Part shown: one piece after another, positions 8,619-17,596 of the stretch | How the letters are laid out: each line of letters starts with the position of its first letter | How positions within the stretch are numbered: position 1 is the stretch's first letter | NCBI GenBank assembly: GCA_017307855.1 | Contig: JAFKGD010000005.1 | Span: forward strand, 222,432-286,431 | Direction of reading: 5' to 3' | Length of the DNA: 64,000 bases | Source: Burkholderiales bacterium | GTDB lineage: Bacteria; Pseudomonadota; Gammaproteobacteria; Burkholderiales; Burkholderiaceae_C | Position numbers and translations under genes: made by a program | The notes under the pieces: generated by a model | Database searches by the model: none | What the model was told of the DNA's origin: nothing | Seen by the model: only the letters and a program-made list of their open reading frames with translations

Positions 8619-9746
8619 TCAGAGCGCGCGCTGGATGATGATCTTCTGCACGTCCGACGTGCCCTCGTAGATCTGGCACACGCGCACATCGCGCCAGATG
8701 CGCTCGACGGGAAAGTCGTTGACGTAGCCGTAGCCGCCCAGGGTCTGGATCGCGGCGCTGCAGACCTGCTCGGCCGCCTCGCTGGCGAACAGCTTGGCCA
8801 TGGCGGCCTCCTTGAGGCAGGGCCGGCCCGCATCACGCAGCGCCGCGGCATGCCAGATGAGCTGGCGCGCGGCTTCGAGCTTCGTCGCGCACTCGGCCAG
8901 GCGGAAGCCCACCGCCTGATGGTTGAAGATGGCCGTGCCGAAGCTCTCGCGTTCCTTCGCATAGGCGATGGCCACGTCGAGCGCGCTGCGCGCCATGCCC
9001 ACGCTCTGCGCGGCGATGCCGATGCGCCCGCCCTCCAGCGACGACAGCGCGATGCGGTAGCCGTCGCCCTCGGCGCCGATGAGGTTGTCGGCCGGCACGC
9101 GGCAGTTCTCGAACTGGATCTGCGCAGTGTCGCTGCTGTGCTGGCCGACCTTGTCTTCCAGCCGCGCGACCCCGTAGCCCGGCGTGTCGGTGGGCACGAG
9201 GAAAGCGCTCATGCCCTTCTTGCCCGCTCCCTTGTCGGTGACGGCGATGACGATGGCGACATGGCCGTTCTGGCCGCTGGTGATGAACTGCTTGACGCCG
9301 TCGATGACATAGCCGTCGCCCTCGCGCCGCGCGGTGGTGCGCAGCGCCGAGGCATCGCTGCCCACGTGCGGTTCGGTCAGGCAGAACGCGCCCAGCATCT
9401 CGCCACGTGCCAGCGGCGCCAGCCACTGCTGCTTCTGTGCCTCGCTGCCGTAGCGCAGGAGGATGGCGTTGACAGGGCAGTTGGTCACACTGATGGCGGT
9501 GCTGGTGCCGCCGTCTCCTGCCGCGATTTCCTCCAGCACCAGCGCGAGCGAGAGGTAATCCAGGCCCGCGCCACCGTAGGCCTCCGGCACGCAGATGCCG
9601 TAGGCGCCCAGCGCGGCCAGGCCGCGGTGCGCGTCTGTGGGGAAGTGGTGGTCACGGTCCCAGCGCGCGGCATGGGGCCAGAGCTCGGCCTGGGCGAACT
9701 CGCGCACGGCGTCGCGGATCATTTCCTGATCGGTGGTGAGCAGCAT
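8619..9746 (-). CDS. Acyl-CoA dehydrogenase family protein (short-chain type)
   Basis: A 375-residue protein with the full acyl-CoA dehydrogenase fold: helical N-domain, middle beta-domain with FAD-contacting CLTEPHVGSDAS and QFITSGQNG, and C-terminal helices. The catalytic base is the glutamate in QIYEGTSDVQ near residue 361, the position used by short- and medium-chain dehydrogenases. It oxidises an acyl-CoA to the 2-enoyl-CoA and passes electrons to ETF. The next gene upstream is an SDR 64 bp away on the same strand. Chain specificity is not determined. Confidence 0.9.
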   Translation of the reverse strand: MLLTTDQEMIRDAVREFAQAELWPHAARWDRDHHFPTDAHRGLAALGAYGICVPEAYGGAGLDYLSLALVLEEIAAGDGGTSTAISVTNCPVNAILLRYGSEAQKQQWLAPLARGEMLGAFCLTEPHVGSDASALRTTARREGDGYVIDGVKQFITSGQNGHVAIVIAVTDKGAGKKGMSAFLVPTDTPGYGVARLEDKVGQHSSDTAQIQFENCRVPADNLIGAEGDGYRIALSSLEGGRIGIAAQSVGMARSALDVAIAYAKERESFGTAIFNHQAVGFRLAECATKLEAARQLIWHAAALRDAGRPCLKEAAMAKLFASEAAEQVCSAAIQTLGGYGYVNDFPVERIWRDVRVCQIYEGTSDVQKIIIQRAL

Positions 9747-9810
9747 CGAGGGTCTCCGGGTGTCGGGGGGCGCAACGGGAATGAGATTGCGGCGTGCAGG
9801 CCGGTGCGCC

Positions 9811-10479
9811 TCACCAGGTGCCGAAAGGCGTACCGTCGTAGTCGACGAAGGTGCCGCGCTGCGATGGCGTCAGCGCCGCGATCGTGCGACGCATCGCCGT
9901 CACGCTCTGCTCGGCCGTGAGCGGCGCAGCGTCCCCACCCATCGCGGTGCGGACCCACCCGGGTGAGAGGGCGACGAGCAGCGCGTCCGGGTAGTCGAGT
10001 TGCGCCGACGCCACCGCCATGTTGAGCGCGGCCTTGCTGACGCGGTACGTCCAGCCGCGGCTGGATTCCACGCCATCGATGCGGGCCATCCGGCTGCTGA
10101 TGAAGGCGAAGCGCCCGCGCGCAGCCTCCACCAGCGGCGCGACCTGCGGGATGGCCTGCATGGCGCCCAGCACGTTGGTGTGCATGGCCTGATCGAACGC
10201 GTCCTTCGTGGGTGGTTGCCGCGCGTCACCTTCGGGAAAGGCGCCAGCCACGTAGAGCGCGACGTCGATCTTCTCGCCGTCGAGCTGCCAGGCCAATGCG
10301 CTGATGCTGGCCGGATCGGCCACGTCGACACGCAGCGGCTCGGCGCCGGCGGCGCGCAATTGCTCCAGCGCCGCGTCGGTGCGCGCGGTGGCGATCACGC
10401 GCGCGCCATCGGCCACGTACTGGCGCACGAATTCGAAGCCGATGCCTCGCGAGGCGCCGATGACGAGGATGGTGGGCAT
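9811..10479 (-). CDS. SDR family oxidoreductase (C-factor-like)
   Basis: A protein of 222 residues from ATG 10479; the frame remains open upstream through the palindromic repeat, but translation there is not credible. It has GASRGIGFEF (cofactor), YVAGAF, the serine in FISSRMA and the YRVSK Tyr-Lys pair. Size and the late SPGWVRTAMGG motif resemble the CsgA/C-factor-like SDR subgroup. Substrate unknown. It lies upstream of the acyl-CoA dehydrogenase on the same strand. Confidence 0.87.
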   Translation of the reverse strand: MPTILVIGASRGIGFEFVRQYVADGARVIATARTDAALEQLRAAGAEPLRVDVADPASISALAWQLDGEKIDVALYVAGAFPEGDARQPPTKDAFDQAMHTNVLGAMQAIPQVAPLVEAARGRFAFISSRMARIDGVESSRGWTYRVSKAALNMAVASAQLDYPDALLVALSPGWVRTAMGGDAAPLTAEQSVTAMRRTIAALTPSQRGTFVDYDGTPFGTW

Positions 10480-10555
10480 GGGTCTCTGGCTTTCTTGGTG
10501 TTCAGGGGTGGTCAGGCGTGATGTTGCGCCTGGTGTGCGAGGTCGGCGGGTACGT

Positions 10556-10782
10556 CCCTCCGCGAATGTCCCCCGGCTTTGGCGGAGCCAAAGCCTCCTC
10601 CCTGATTTCGCTGCGGGACGCACCCACCACCCTCGCACAGGGGCACGTGCGCTGCACATCCGAGAAGAACGGACGTCCCAGGATCCCGCCGATGCCGCGC
10701 TCCCCGCAGCGAAATCAAGGAGGAGCCGGCCGCAGGCCGGCGGGGGACATTCGCGGAGGGGAGTGCGGCGTCGGCGGGATCC
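10556..10782. repeat. Composite palindromic intergenic element (BIME/MITE-like)
   Basis: This fills most of the 366-bp gene-free gap 10480-10845. Outer arms of 19 bp (10556-10574 and 10742-10760) are perfectly complementary. Inner arms of 23 bp (10595-10617 and 10703-10725) have one mismatch. Between outer and inner arm each half carries its own small hairpin (10575-10595, GGCTTTGG/CCAAAGCC; 10725-10741, GCCGGCC/GGCCGGC), of different sequence but the same fold. A further 25-bp pair (10681-10705 with 10758-10782, two mismatches) offers an alternative fold. This looks like two inverted copies of a REP-like unit. No transposase is present. Confidence 0.75.
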
Positions 10783-10845
10783 CTCCCACCCATCGCACGA
10801 GCCGCTTCCATCATGATCGAAACGAGACTCGCAGCGACCCGCCGT

Positions 10846-12027
10846 TCAGACCAGCTCGACCGCCAGCGCCGTGCCCTCGCCGCCGCCGATGCACAGCGTG
10901 GCCACGCCGCGCTTCTTGCCGCGCGCCTTGAGCGCATGGATCAGCGTGACGATGATGCGCGCGCCCGACGCGCCGATCGGGTGGCCCAGCGCGCAGGCGC
11001 CGCCGTTGACGTTGACGATGTCGTGGCCGATACCCAGTTCCTTCATCGCGGCCATGGGCACGACGGCGAAGGCTTCGTTGACTTCCCACAGGTCGACGTC
11101 GGCAACGCTCCAGCCGACTTTCTTGAGCAGCTTCTGCACCGCGCCCACGGGCGCCGTGGTGAACCATTCGGGTTGCTGCGAATGCGTGGCATGGCCCACG
11201 ATGCGCGCGATCGGCGTGGCGCCCAGCTGCTTCGCGGTGGACTCGCGCGCCAGCACCAGCGCGGCCGCGCCGTCGTTGATCGACGAGCTGCTCGCGGCGG
11301 TAATGGTGCCGTCCTTCCTGAACGCGGGCTTGAGCGTGGGGATCTTGTCGAGCTTGACCTTGCCCGGGCCTTCATCGGCAGACACGGTGACCTCGCCCGT
11401 GCGGTTCTTCACCGGCACCGGCACGATCTCGGCCGCGAACGCACCCGACTCGGTGGCGGCCTTGGCGCGCTTGACGCTCTCCATGGCGAACGCGTCCTGC
11501 GCCTCGCGCGTGAACTGGTACTTGTCGGCGCATTGCTCGCCGAAGGTTCCCATGGAGCGGCCGGCCTCATAGGCGTCTTCCAGGCCGTCGAGCATCATGT
11601 GGTCGAAGATGCGGTCGTGGCCCATGCGGTAGCCGCCGCGTCCCTTGAGCATGAGGTAGGGCGCGTTGGTCATGCTCTCCATGCCGCCGGCCACCATCAC
11701 GTCGCGGCTGCCGGCCACGAGCTGGTCGTGCGCCAGCATGGCCGCCTCCATGCCCGAGCCGCACATCTTGGACAGCGTGACAGCACCGGTCGATGCGGGC
11801 AGGCCGCCCTTGAAGCCGGCCTGCCGCGCGGGCGCCTGGCCCTGGCCCGCCATCAGGCAGTTGCCGAACAGCACTTCATCCACCTTGTCGGCCGCCACAC
11901 CCGAGCGCTCGAGGGCGGCCCGGATGGCCGCGCCGCCCAGATCGTGCGCCGATAGCGCGGAAAAGTCGCCCTGGAAGGCGCCCATGGGCGTGCGCGCGGC
12001 ACCGAGGATGACGACGGGATCGGACAT
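10846..12027 (-). CDS. Acetyl-CoA C-acyltransferase (thiolase)
   Basis: A 393-residue biosynthetic-type thiolase with all active-site elements: nucleophile Cys in KMCGSGM (about residue 89), NEAFA, GGACALGHPIG with the catalytic His, and the second Cys in CIGGGEG. It makes or splits acetoacetyl-CoA. AAGGAG lies well placed before ATG 12027. It is the last gene of the unit liuR - thioesterase - ivd - can - thiolase, where it would cleave the acetoacetyl-CoA arising from leucine, directly or after acetoacetate activation. Confidence 0.93.
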   Translation of the reverse strand: MSDPVVILGAARTPMGAFQGDFSALSAHDLGGAAIRAALERSGVAADKVDEVLFGNCLMAGQGQAPARQAGFKGGLPASTGAVTLSKMCGSGMEAAMLAHDQLVAGSRDVMVAGGMESMTNAPYLMLKGRGGYRMGHDRIFDHMMLDGLEDAYEAGRSMGTFGEQCADKYQFTREAQDAFAMESVKRAKAATESGAFAAEIVPVPVKNRTGEVTVSADEGPGKVKLDKIPTLKPAFRKDGTITAASSSSINDGAAALVLARESTAKQLGATPIARIVGHATHSQQPEWFTTAPVGAVQKLLKKVGWSVADVDLWEVNEAFAVVPMAAMKELGIGHDIVNVNGGACALGHPIGASGARIIVTLIHALKARGKKRGVATLCIGGGEGTALAVELV

Positions 12028-12075
12028 GGATGAAGCTCCTTGATGGATGGTTTGGCGGGGAGCGCGCTGGCGCGC

Positions 12076-12741
12076 TCAGACGAGGTGGCGGCGCTCTTCG
12101 GAAACGCCGGCGATGGCGGCCTTGTACTTTTCCTCGATGCCGCCGGTGCCGGAGACCGACAGGTGCATGTCGTGCACCAGCCCGTCGCTCAGTCCGTAGC
12201 ACCAGGCATGCAGCGTGACCTGCTGGCCGCGCTGCCAGGCGTCCTGCATCACGGTGGTCTGCGCGACGTTCATCACCTGCTCGATCACGTTGAGCTCGCA
12301 CAGCACGTCGTGGCGCAGGTGCTCGGCGGTGGATGCGATGAGCGACGCATGGCGGTCGCGCACGTCCTTGATGTGGCGCAGCCAGTTGTCGGCCAGGCCC
12401 ACGCGCTGGTCTAGCAGCGCCGCCTTCACGCCGCCGCAGCCGTAGTGGCCCACCACCATGAGGTGCTCGATCTTGAGCTGGTCCACCGCGAACTGGATCG
12501 TGGACAGGCAGTTGAGGTCGGTCGGCACCACCACGTTGGCGACGTTGCGGTGCACGAACACCTCGCCGGGCTCCAGGCCGGTGATCTGGTTGGCCGGCAC
12601 GCGGCTGTCGGAGCAGCCGATCCACATGTACTTGGGCTCCTGCTGGGCCATCAGGCTGCGGAAGAAACCGGGGCGGTCGCGCTCCATCTGGGCGGCCCAG
12701 TGGCGGTTGCGTTCGAAGAGCTTGGAGATGTCTGCAGTCAT
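12076..12741 (-). CDS. can: Beta-class carbonic anhydrase
   Basis: A 221-residue protein with the beta-class zinc ligands: Cys and Asp in GCSDSRVPA (about residues 43-48), and His and Cys in VGHYGCGG (about residues 98-101). It interconverts CO2 and bicarbonate in the cytoplasm. It lies between isovaleryl-CoA dehydrogenase and thiolase. Bicarbonate is the co-substrate of methylcrotonyl-CoA carboxylase, the step after isovaleryl-CoA dehydrogenase, which may explain its place in a leucine operon (inference). Confidence 0.93.
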   Translation of the reverse strand: MTADISKLFERNRHWAAQMERDRPGFFRSLMAQQEPKYMWIGCSDSRVPANQITGLEPGEVFVHRNVANVVVPTDLNCLSTIQFAVDQLKIEHLMVVGHYGCGGVKAALLDQRVGLADNWLRHIKDVRDRHASLIASTAEHLRHDVLCELNVIEQVMNVAQTTVMQDAWQRGQQVTLHAWCYGLSDGLVHDMHLSVSGTGGIEEKYKAAIAGVSEERRHLV

Positions 12742-12776
12742 GCCGCTATTGTCGCGTCGTCAGTGGCAGGGGCGGC

Positions 12777-13961
12777 TCACAGGGTCTCGGCGAAGAGCTC
12801 ACGACCGATCAGCATGCGCCGGATCTCGCTGGTGCCCGCGCCGATTTCGTAGAGCTTGGCGTCGCGCCACAGGCGGCCCAGCGGGTACTCGTTGATGTAG
12901 CCGTTGCCACCGAATATCTGCACGCCCTCGCCCGCCATCCAGGTGGCCTTCTCGGCACACCAGAGGATCACGCTGGCGCAGTCCTTGCGCACCTGGCGCA
13001 CGTGCTCGGTGCCGAGCAGGTCGAGGTTCTTGGCCACGGTGTAGGCGAAAGAGCGGCCGGCCTGCAGCACGGTGTACATGTCGGCCACCTTGCCCTGGAT
13101 GAGCTGGAATTCGCCGATGCTCTGGCCGAACTGCCGGCGGTCGTGGATGTAGGGCACCACGTTGTCCATCACCGACTGCATGATGCCCAGCGGGCCGCCG
13201 GTGAGCACGGCGCGTTCGTAGTCGAGCCCGCTCATGAGCACGCGCGCACCGCCATTGAGGCCGCCGAGGATGTTCCCGGCCGGCACCTCGACGTTCTGGA
13301 ACACCAGCTCGCCCGTGTGGCTGCCGCGCATGCCGAGCTTGTCGAGCTTCTGCGCGACGGAAAAGCCCTTCATGCCCTTCTCGATCAGGAAAGCCGTGAC
13401 GCCACGGGCTCCGAGCTCGGGTTCGGTCTTGGCATACACCACCAGCGTGTCGGCGTCGGGGCCGTTGGTGATCCACATCTTGCTGCCGTTGAGCAGGTAG
13501 TAGCCCCCCTTGTCCTCGGCCTTGAGCTTCATGCTGATGACGTCGGAGCCCGCGCCGGGCTCGCTCATCGCCAGCGCGCCCACGTGCTCGCCGCTGATCA
13601 GCTTCGGCAGGTACTTGCGGCGCTGCGCCTCGCTGCCGTTGCGCTTGATCTGGTTGACGCACAGGTTGCTGTGCGCGCCGTAAGAGAGGCCCACCGATGC
13701 ACTGGCGCGGCTGATCTCCTCCATGGCCACCATGTGCGCGAGGTAACCCATGTCGGCGCCGCCGTATTCCTCGGACACGGTGATGCCCAGCACGCCCAGA
13801 TCGCCCATCTTGCGCCAGAGGTCCATCGGGAACTGGTCGGTACGGTCGATCTCCGCGGCGCGCGGCGCGATCTCGGCGGCGGCGAAGTCGCGCACGGCAT
13901 CGCGCAGGGCGTCGATGTCGTCTCCGAGCTGGAAGTTCAGGCCTGGAAGGTTCGTGCTCAT
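12777..13961 (-). CDS. ivd: Isovaleryl-CoA dehydrogenase
   Basis: A 394-residue acyl-CoA dehydrogenase. The usual C-terminal catalytic glutamate is replaced by glycine (YEIGAGTSE), while a glutamate is present in [10 protein letters not shown] on helix G. That relocation of the base is the hallmark of isovaleryl-CoA dehydrogenase. The length and the N-terminal [14 protein letters not shown] also match the family. It converts isovaleryl-CoA to 3-methylcrotonyl-CoA in leucine degradation. Its neighbours liuR, a thioesterase, carbonic anhydrase and thiolase support this. Confidence 0.93.
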   Translation of the reverse strand: MSTNLPGLNFQLGDDIDALRDAVRDFAAAEIAPRAAEIDRTDQFPMDLWRKMGDLGVLGITVSEEYGGADMGYLAHMVAMEEISRASASVGLSYGAHSNLCVNQIKRNGSEAQRRKYLPKLISGEHVGALAMSEPGAGSDVISMKLKAEDKGGYYLLNGSKMWITNGPDADTLVVYAKTEPELGARGVTAFLIEKGMKGFSVAQKLDKLGMRGSHTGELVFQNVEVPAGNILGGLNGGARVLMSGLDYERAVLTGGPLGIMQSVMDNVVPYIHDRRQFGQSIGEFQLIQGKVADMYTVLQAGRSFAYTVAKNLDLLGTEHVRQVRKDCASVILWCAEKATWMAGEGVQIFGGNGYINEYPLGRLWRDAKLYEIGAGTSEIRRMLIGRELFAETL

Positions 13962-13997
13962 GCGGTATGTCTCCTGGAATGTCCGGTATTCGTGCGT

Positions 13998-14459
13998 TCA
14001 GCCCTGCACGCCTTCGCGGCCCGTGACGGCCATCAAGGTGCAGCTCATGGTGGCGACCAGCTTTTCGCGGCCGCCGTCGAAGGCGATGGCGCGGCCCTCG
14101 CACACCGTCACGGTGCGGCCGGGCTTGATCACGGTGCCGGTCATGCGGAAGCGCTCGCCGCGCGCGGGCGCGAGCAGGTTGATCTTGAATTCGATGGTGA
14201 GCACCGCCGCATCGGCCGGCATCAGCGAGAAGCCGGCGTAGCCGCAGGCAGAGTCCAGCGCCGTGGCCACCATGCCCGCATGCAGAAAGCCGTGCTGCTG
14301 CGTGAGGGCCGGAGCCCAGTCGAGCTCGATCGTCACCTCGCCGGGCTGCACCGACGCGAGTTGCGCGCCCAGCGTGCGCATGGCCGCCTGACGCTCGAAG
14401 CTCTCGTGCACGCGCTGCAGCCAGTCGGCGGCCTGGGGCTGGAAGGTGGGCGTCGGCAT
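13998..14459 (-). CDS. PaaI-type hotdog-fold thioesterase
   Basis: A protein of 153 residues from ATG 14459. The hotdog signature is QQHGFLHAGMVATALDSACG, followed by LTIEFKINLLAPARG and GRTVTVCEGRAIA, typical of PaaI/YdiI-like acyl-CoA thioesterases. It probably hydrolyses a dead-end acyl-CoA of the branched-chain pathway, releasing CoA. It sits between liuR (22 bp) and ivd (36 bp) in the same operon. Confidence 0.88.
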   Translation of the reverse strand: MPTPTFQPQAADWLQRVHESFERQAAMRTLGAQLASVQPGEVTIELDWAPALTQQHGFLHAGMVATALDSACGYAGFSLMPADAAVLTIEFKINLLAPARGERFRMTGTVIKPGRTVTVCEGRAIAFDGGREKLVATMSCTLMAVTGREGVQG

Positions 14460-14481
14460 TGGTGGTCTCCGGTGGCAGTCG

Positions 14482-14883
14482 TCAACGCGTGCGCTCTGCC
14501 TTGGCCAGCAGGGCGCGCGCTTCCTTCTCGTGGGCGCGCACCTCGTCGAGGTTGGCCTGGATCTCGGCCATCTGTTCCTCGATCTGGACACGGTGGGCCG
14601 ACAGCACCTGCAGGAACTTGCGCAACTGCGGCACGGTATCGCGCGGGCTGTCGTAGGTGTCGATGATGTCGCGCGCCTCGCTCAGCGACAGGCCCAGGCG
14701 CTTGGCGCGCAGCGTGAGCTTGAGCCGTGTGCGGTCGCGCGCCGTGTAGATGCGGTTGCGCCCGCCCGGCCCTTCGCGGCGCGGCGACAGCAGGCCCATG
14801 TCTTCATAGAAACGGATGGCGCGGGTGGTCAGGTCGAACTCGCGGGCCAGATCGCTGATGGTGTAGGTGACGGGGGTGGCCAT
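14482..14883 (-). CDS. liuR: MerR family regulator, LiuR-like
   Basis: A protein of 133 residues from ATG 14883. The N-terminal MerR winged helix is clear (TYTISDLAREFDLTTRAIRFYEDMGLL), followed by a wing RREGPGGRNRIYTARDR and a dimerisation coiled coil. No metal-binding cysteines are seen. It fits the LiuR subgroup that controls leucine/isovalerate use. It heads the ivd operon, and an overlapping pair of ACGT palindromes lies 72-92 bp upstream. Confidence 0.87.
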   Translation of the reverse strand: MATPVTYTISDLAREFDLTTRAIRFYEDMGLLSPRREGPGGRNRIYTARDRTRLKLTLRAKRLGLSLSEARDIIDTYDSPRDTVPQLRKFLQVLSAHRVQIEEQMAEIQANLDEVRAHEKEARALLAKAERTR

Positions 14884-14954
14884 GCGGGCGCGAAGGGTGA
14901 ATCCGGGGCGACAGCATCCAGTGCGCTGGCTGCCTACAATAGACGGATTACATC

Positions 14955-14975
14955 TTACGTTGACGTAAACGTCAA
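14955..14975. promoter_or_regulatory. Predicted LiuR operator (two overlapping palindromes)
   Basis: TTACGT-TG-ACGTAA (14955-14968) and TTGACGT-AA-ACGTCAA (14960-14975) are both perfect and overlap. The ACGT-based half sites agree with LiuR motifs predicted for proteobacteria. On the minus strand TTGACG (-35) and TGTAAT (-10, 17 bp spacer) flank the dyad, the usual MerR promoter geometry. The site ends 18 bp before the divergent MBL gene, so it may control both directions. Confidence 0.7.
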
Positions 14976-14993
14976 TCTCGCGAAGCCCTCTGC

Positions 14994-16061
14994 ATGAACG
15001 CACTCGAACAGGAACTCGACTACCCCTGGGGCGATACGCTGCCCGCGCCCGGCACCACGCTGGAGCTGGTGCCCGGCGTGCGCTGGATCCGCATGGCGCT
15101 GCCGTTCGCGCTCGACCACATCAACCTGTGGCTGCTGCGCGACCACCTGGATGGCCGCGACGGCTGGACGGTGGTGGACTGCTGCATCGCGCGCGACGAG
15201 GCGCGCGCCCAGTGGCAACAGATCTTCGAGGATGAACTGCAGGGCCTGCCGGTGCTTCGCGTGATCGTCACGCACATGCATCCGGACCACCTGGGCCTGG
15301 CCAGTTGGCTGTGCGAGCGCTGGAGCACTCCCGCGCACGAATGCCGGCTGTGGATCAGCGCCACCGACTACTACTCCGCCGCCGTGGCCATCCTCAGCAC
15401 CACCGGCAATGGCGGCCACCGCGCCGCCGACTTCTTCGCCACGCACGGACTGACCGAGCCGGGGGCCGTCGCCAAGGTGCGCGAGCGCACGGGCTACTAC
15501 GCGAGCATGGTGCCCTCGCTGCCGCCGGCCTACCGGCGCATGCAGGACGGCGACGTGATCGACATCGGCGGGCGGTCCTGGACCTGCATCTCGGGCTACG
15601 GCCATGCACCCGAGCACATCGCGCTGCATTGCGCGCAGGACGGCCTTCTGATCGGCGGCGACATGATGCTGCCGCGCATCTCGACCAACGTGAGTGTGTA
15701 CGACACCGAGCCCGAGGCCGATGCGCTCAAGCAGTTCCTCGCGTCTGTCGACCGCTTTGCGCTCCTGGCGGCCGATACGCTGACCTTGCCCTCGCACGGC
15801 AAGCCGTTCCGCGGCCTGCATGCGCGCATCCGCCAGTTACACGCGCACCACCGCGACCGGCTGGCCGAGGTGCTGCAGGCCTGCGCCACGCGGCCGCACA
15901 GCGCGGCCGACATCCTGCCGCTGCTGTTCCACCGCAAGCTCGACCTGCACCAGACCACCTTCGCGATGGGCGAGGCCATCGCGCACCTGCATGCGCTGTG
16001 GTTCGCGGGCCAGTTGCGCCGCACGCGCGGGCCCGACGGGGTCTACCGGTTCGCTGCCTGA
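14994..16061 (+). CDS. MBL-fold metallo-hydrolase with C-terminal helical domain
   Basis: A 355-residue protein with the dinuclear metal motif THMHPDHLG (HxHxDH), a downstream aspartate in LLIGGDMML and a final histidine in TLPSHGKPF. After the metallo-beta-lactamase domain comes a winged-helix-like tail (RPHSAADILPLLFHRKLD). Similar proteins are annotated as glyoxalase II- or thioesterase-like, and the family is often found near fatty or branched-chain acid genes. It is divergent from liuR with the predicted LiuR operator just before its start, suggesting membership in that regulon. The last 19 bp overlap the convergent kinase gene. Confidence 0.88.
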   Translation: MNALEQELDYPWGDTLPAPGTTLELVPGVRWIRMALPFALDHINLWLLRDHLDGRDGWTVVDCCIARDEARAQWQQIFEDELQGLPVLRVIVTHMHPDHLGLASWLCERWSTPAHECRLWISATDYYSAAVAILSTTGNGGHRAADFFATHGLTEPGAVAKVRERTGYYASMVPSLPPAYRRMQDGDVIDIGGRSWTCISGYGHAPEHIALHCAQDGLLIGGDMMLPRISTNVSVYDTEPEADALKQFLASVDRFALLAADTLTLPSHGKPFRGLHARIRQLHAHHRDRLAEVLQACATRPHSAADILPLLFHRKLDLHQTTFAMGEAIAHLHALWFAGQLRRTRGPDGVYRFAA

Positions 16062-17596
16062 ATCTGCACCTGCCGCACGAGCGTGTCGTCCGGCACGGAC
16101 TGCGCGGCATCCGGCCGGGGCAGCGAGATGTAGAACGTGGCGCCGGACATCGGCGTGGACTCGCCCCACACATTCCCGCCGTGGCGCGACACCACGCGCT
16201 GCACGATGGCCAGGCCCAGGCCGGCGCCGGGAAAGTCGGCCGAGGAGTGCAGCCGCTGGAAGGCCGTGAACAGCTTGCCGGCATAGGCGGGGTCGTAGCC
16301 GGCGCCGTTATCGGACACGTAGAGCACCGACTCACGCGGCCGGCGTCCCAGCGCCAGGCCGACCTTGATCCAGCCCTGCTCTTTCTTGGACGTGAACTTC
16401 CAGGCGTTGTCGATCAGCGCCATCAGCGCCGTGGTCAGCAGTTCGGGGTCGGCGTGCACGCGGATCGACGGCTCGATCTCCAGTGCCACGTCGCGCCCCT
16501 TGTCGCGCTGGCGCAGGCTCTCGACGATGGACACCGCCAGCGGCGTGACATCGACCGTGGCCGGATTCATGGTCAGCCGCGACACGCGCGAGAGCAGGCG
16601 CAGGTCTTCGATCAGCCGGGCCATCTTGCCCGTGGCCGCCTCGATTCGGCCCAGATAGTGCAGACCCTGCTCGCCGAGCCTGTCGCCGAACTGGCTGGCC
16701 AGCACCTTGGTGAATCCGTCCACCGCATGCAGCGGCGACTGCATGTCGTGCGACATGGCGTATTGCAGCGAGCCCAGCTCGCGGAGCGAATCCTGCAGCG
16801 CCTGCGTGCGCTCGCGCACGCGCTGCTCCAGTTCGGTGTTCTCCTGCCGCAACTGGGCATCGGCCAGGTAGCGCGTGGTCACGTCGGCCACGGTCACCAG
16901 CACGGCGCGCTTGCCCGACCACTCGATGGACAGGCCGGACACTTCCACCATCTGCACCTGTCCATCGCGCTTGCGGTGCTTGCACAGGCGCATGGCCCCC
17001 GCGCCCTGCGGATGCGCCTCCAGAGCAGGCAGTGACTGGCGCAGGTCGCGCTCGTCGCTGCTGGGGTAGAGCTTGTTGGCCGTCATGGCCAGGAATTCGG
17101 ATTGCGAGTAGCCGTAGAACCTGACCGCCGCGCGGTTGGCCGCCAGTACGTCGAGCGTGGCGATGTCGACCACCCACATGATGTTGGGGTTGGACTCGAA
17201 CAACCCCTGGCCGCGCCGCTCGCTGTCGCGCAGCAGGCCCATGAGCCGATGGCGTTCACTGACGTTGCGCAGGTGCACCACCGTGAGCTCGCCGTTCTGG
17301 CTGATGGCGTATTCGATCCAGCGGGCAGCGAACTCATCGCGATCCAGGAAGGTGTAGGCCCGTCCCGACTGCAGCGCGCGCCGCGCATGGGCATGGTGCT
17401 CTTCGGCCACATCCTCGGGCAGCGTGTCCCAGAAGGCCGCGCCCTCCAGCGGTACCAGCAGGCCGCGCATGAGTTCGTGCGCGCGGCGGTTGGCTCGCAG
17501 CACCGTGCCGGCGGCATCCAGCACGAGGATGCCTTCGGATGACAGGTCGCCCAGGTCTGGCGCCGGCGCGGCCACCTCAGGCTCCGCGCGCCGCAC
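16043..17596 (-). CDS. PAS domain sensor histidine kinase
   Basis: A 517-residue soluble kinase starting at GTG 17596, inside the end of the response regulator gene (20-bp overlap), so translation is probably coupled. Order: PAS (about 17-110), PAS (about 130-245), short coiled coil, HisKA with the phospho-acceptor H283 in AMSHDMQSPL, and HATPase with N-box DNAWKF (N397), DNGAGYD and GAGLGLAIV. No transmembrane segment, so it senses a cytoplasmic signal. Its C-terminal half resembles that of the large kinase at 18299-22654. Its 3' end overlaps the convergent MBL gene by 19 bp. Confidence 0.9.
   Translation of the reverse strand: MRRAEPEVAAPAPDLGDLSSEGILVLDAAGTVLRANRRAHELMRGLLVPLEGAAFWDTLPEDVAEEHHAHARRALQSGRAYTFLDRDEFAARWIEYAISQNGELTVVHLRNVSERHRLMGLLRDSERRGQGLFESNPNIMWVVDIATLDVLAANRAAVRFYGYSQSEFLAMTANKLYPSSDERDLRQSLPALEAHPQGAGAMRLCKHRKRDGQVQMVEVSGLSIEWSGKRAVLVTVADVTTRYLADAQLRQENTELEQRVRERTQALQDSLRELGSLQYAMSHDMQSPLHAVDGFTKVLASQFGDRLGEQGLHYLGRIEAATGKMARLIEDLRLLSRVSRLTMNPATVDVTPLAVSIVESLRQRDKGRDVALEIEPSIRVHADPELLTTALMALIDNAWKFTSKKEQGWIKVGLALGRRPRESVLYVSDNGAGYDPAYAGKLFTAFQRLHSSADFPGAGLGLAIVQRVVSRHGGNVWGESTPMSGATFYISLPRPDAAQSVPDDTLVRQVQIQAANR

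Noticed and set aside
10480-10845. CRISPR array or small ORF in the palindromic gap
   Set aside because: The repeats are inverted, not regularly spaced direct repeats, and the short frames there lack ribosome-binding sites and family resemblance.
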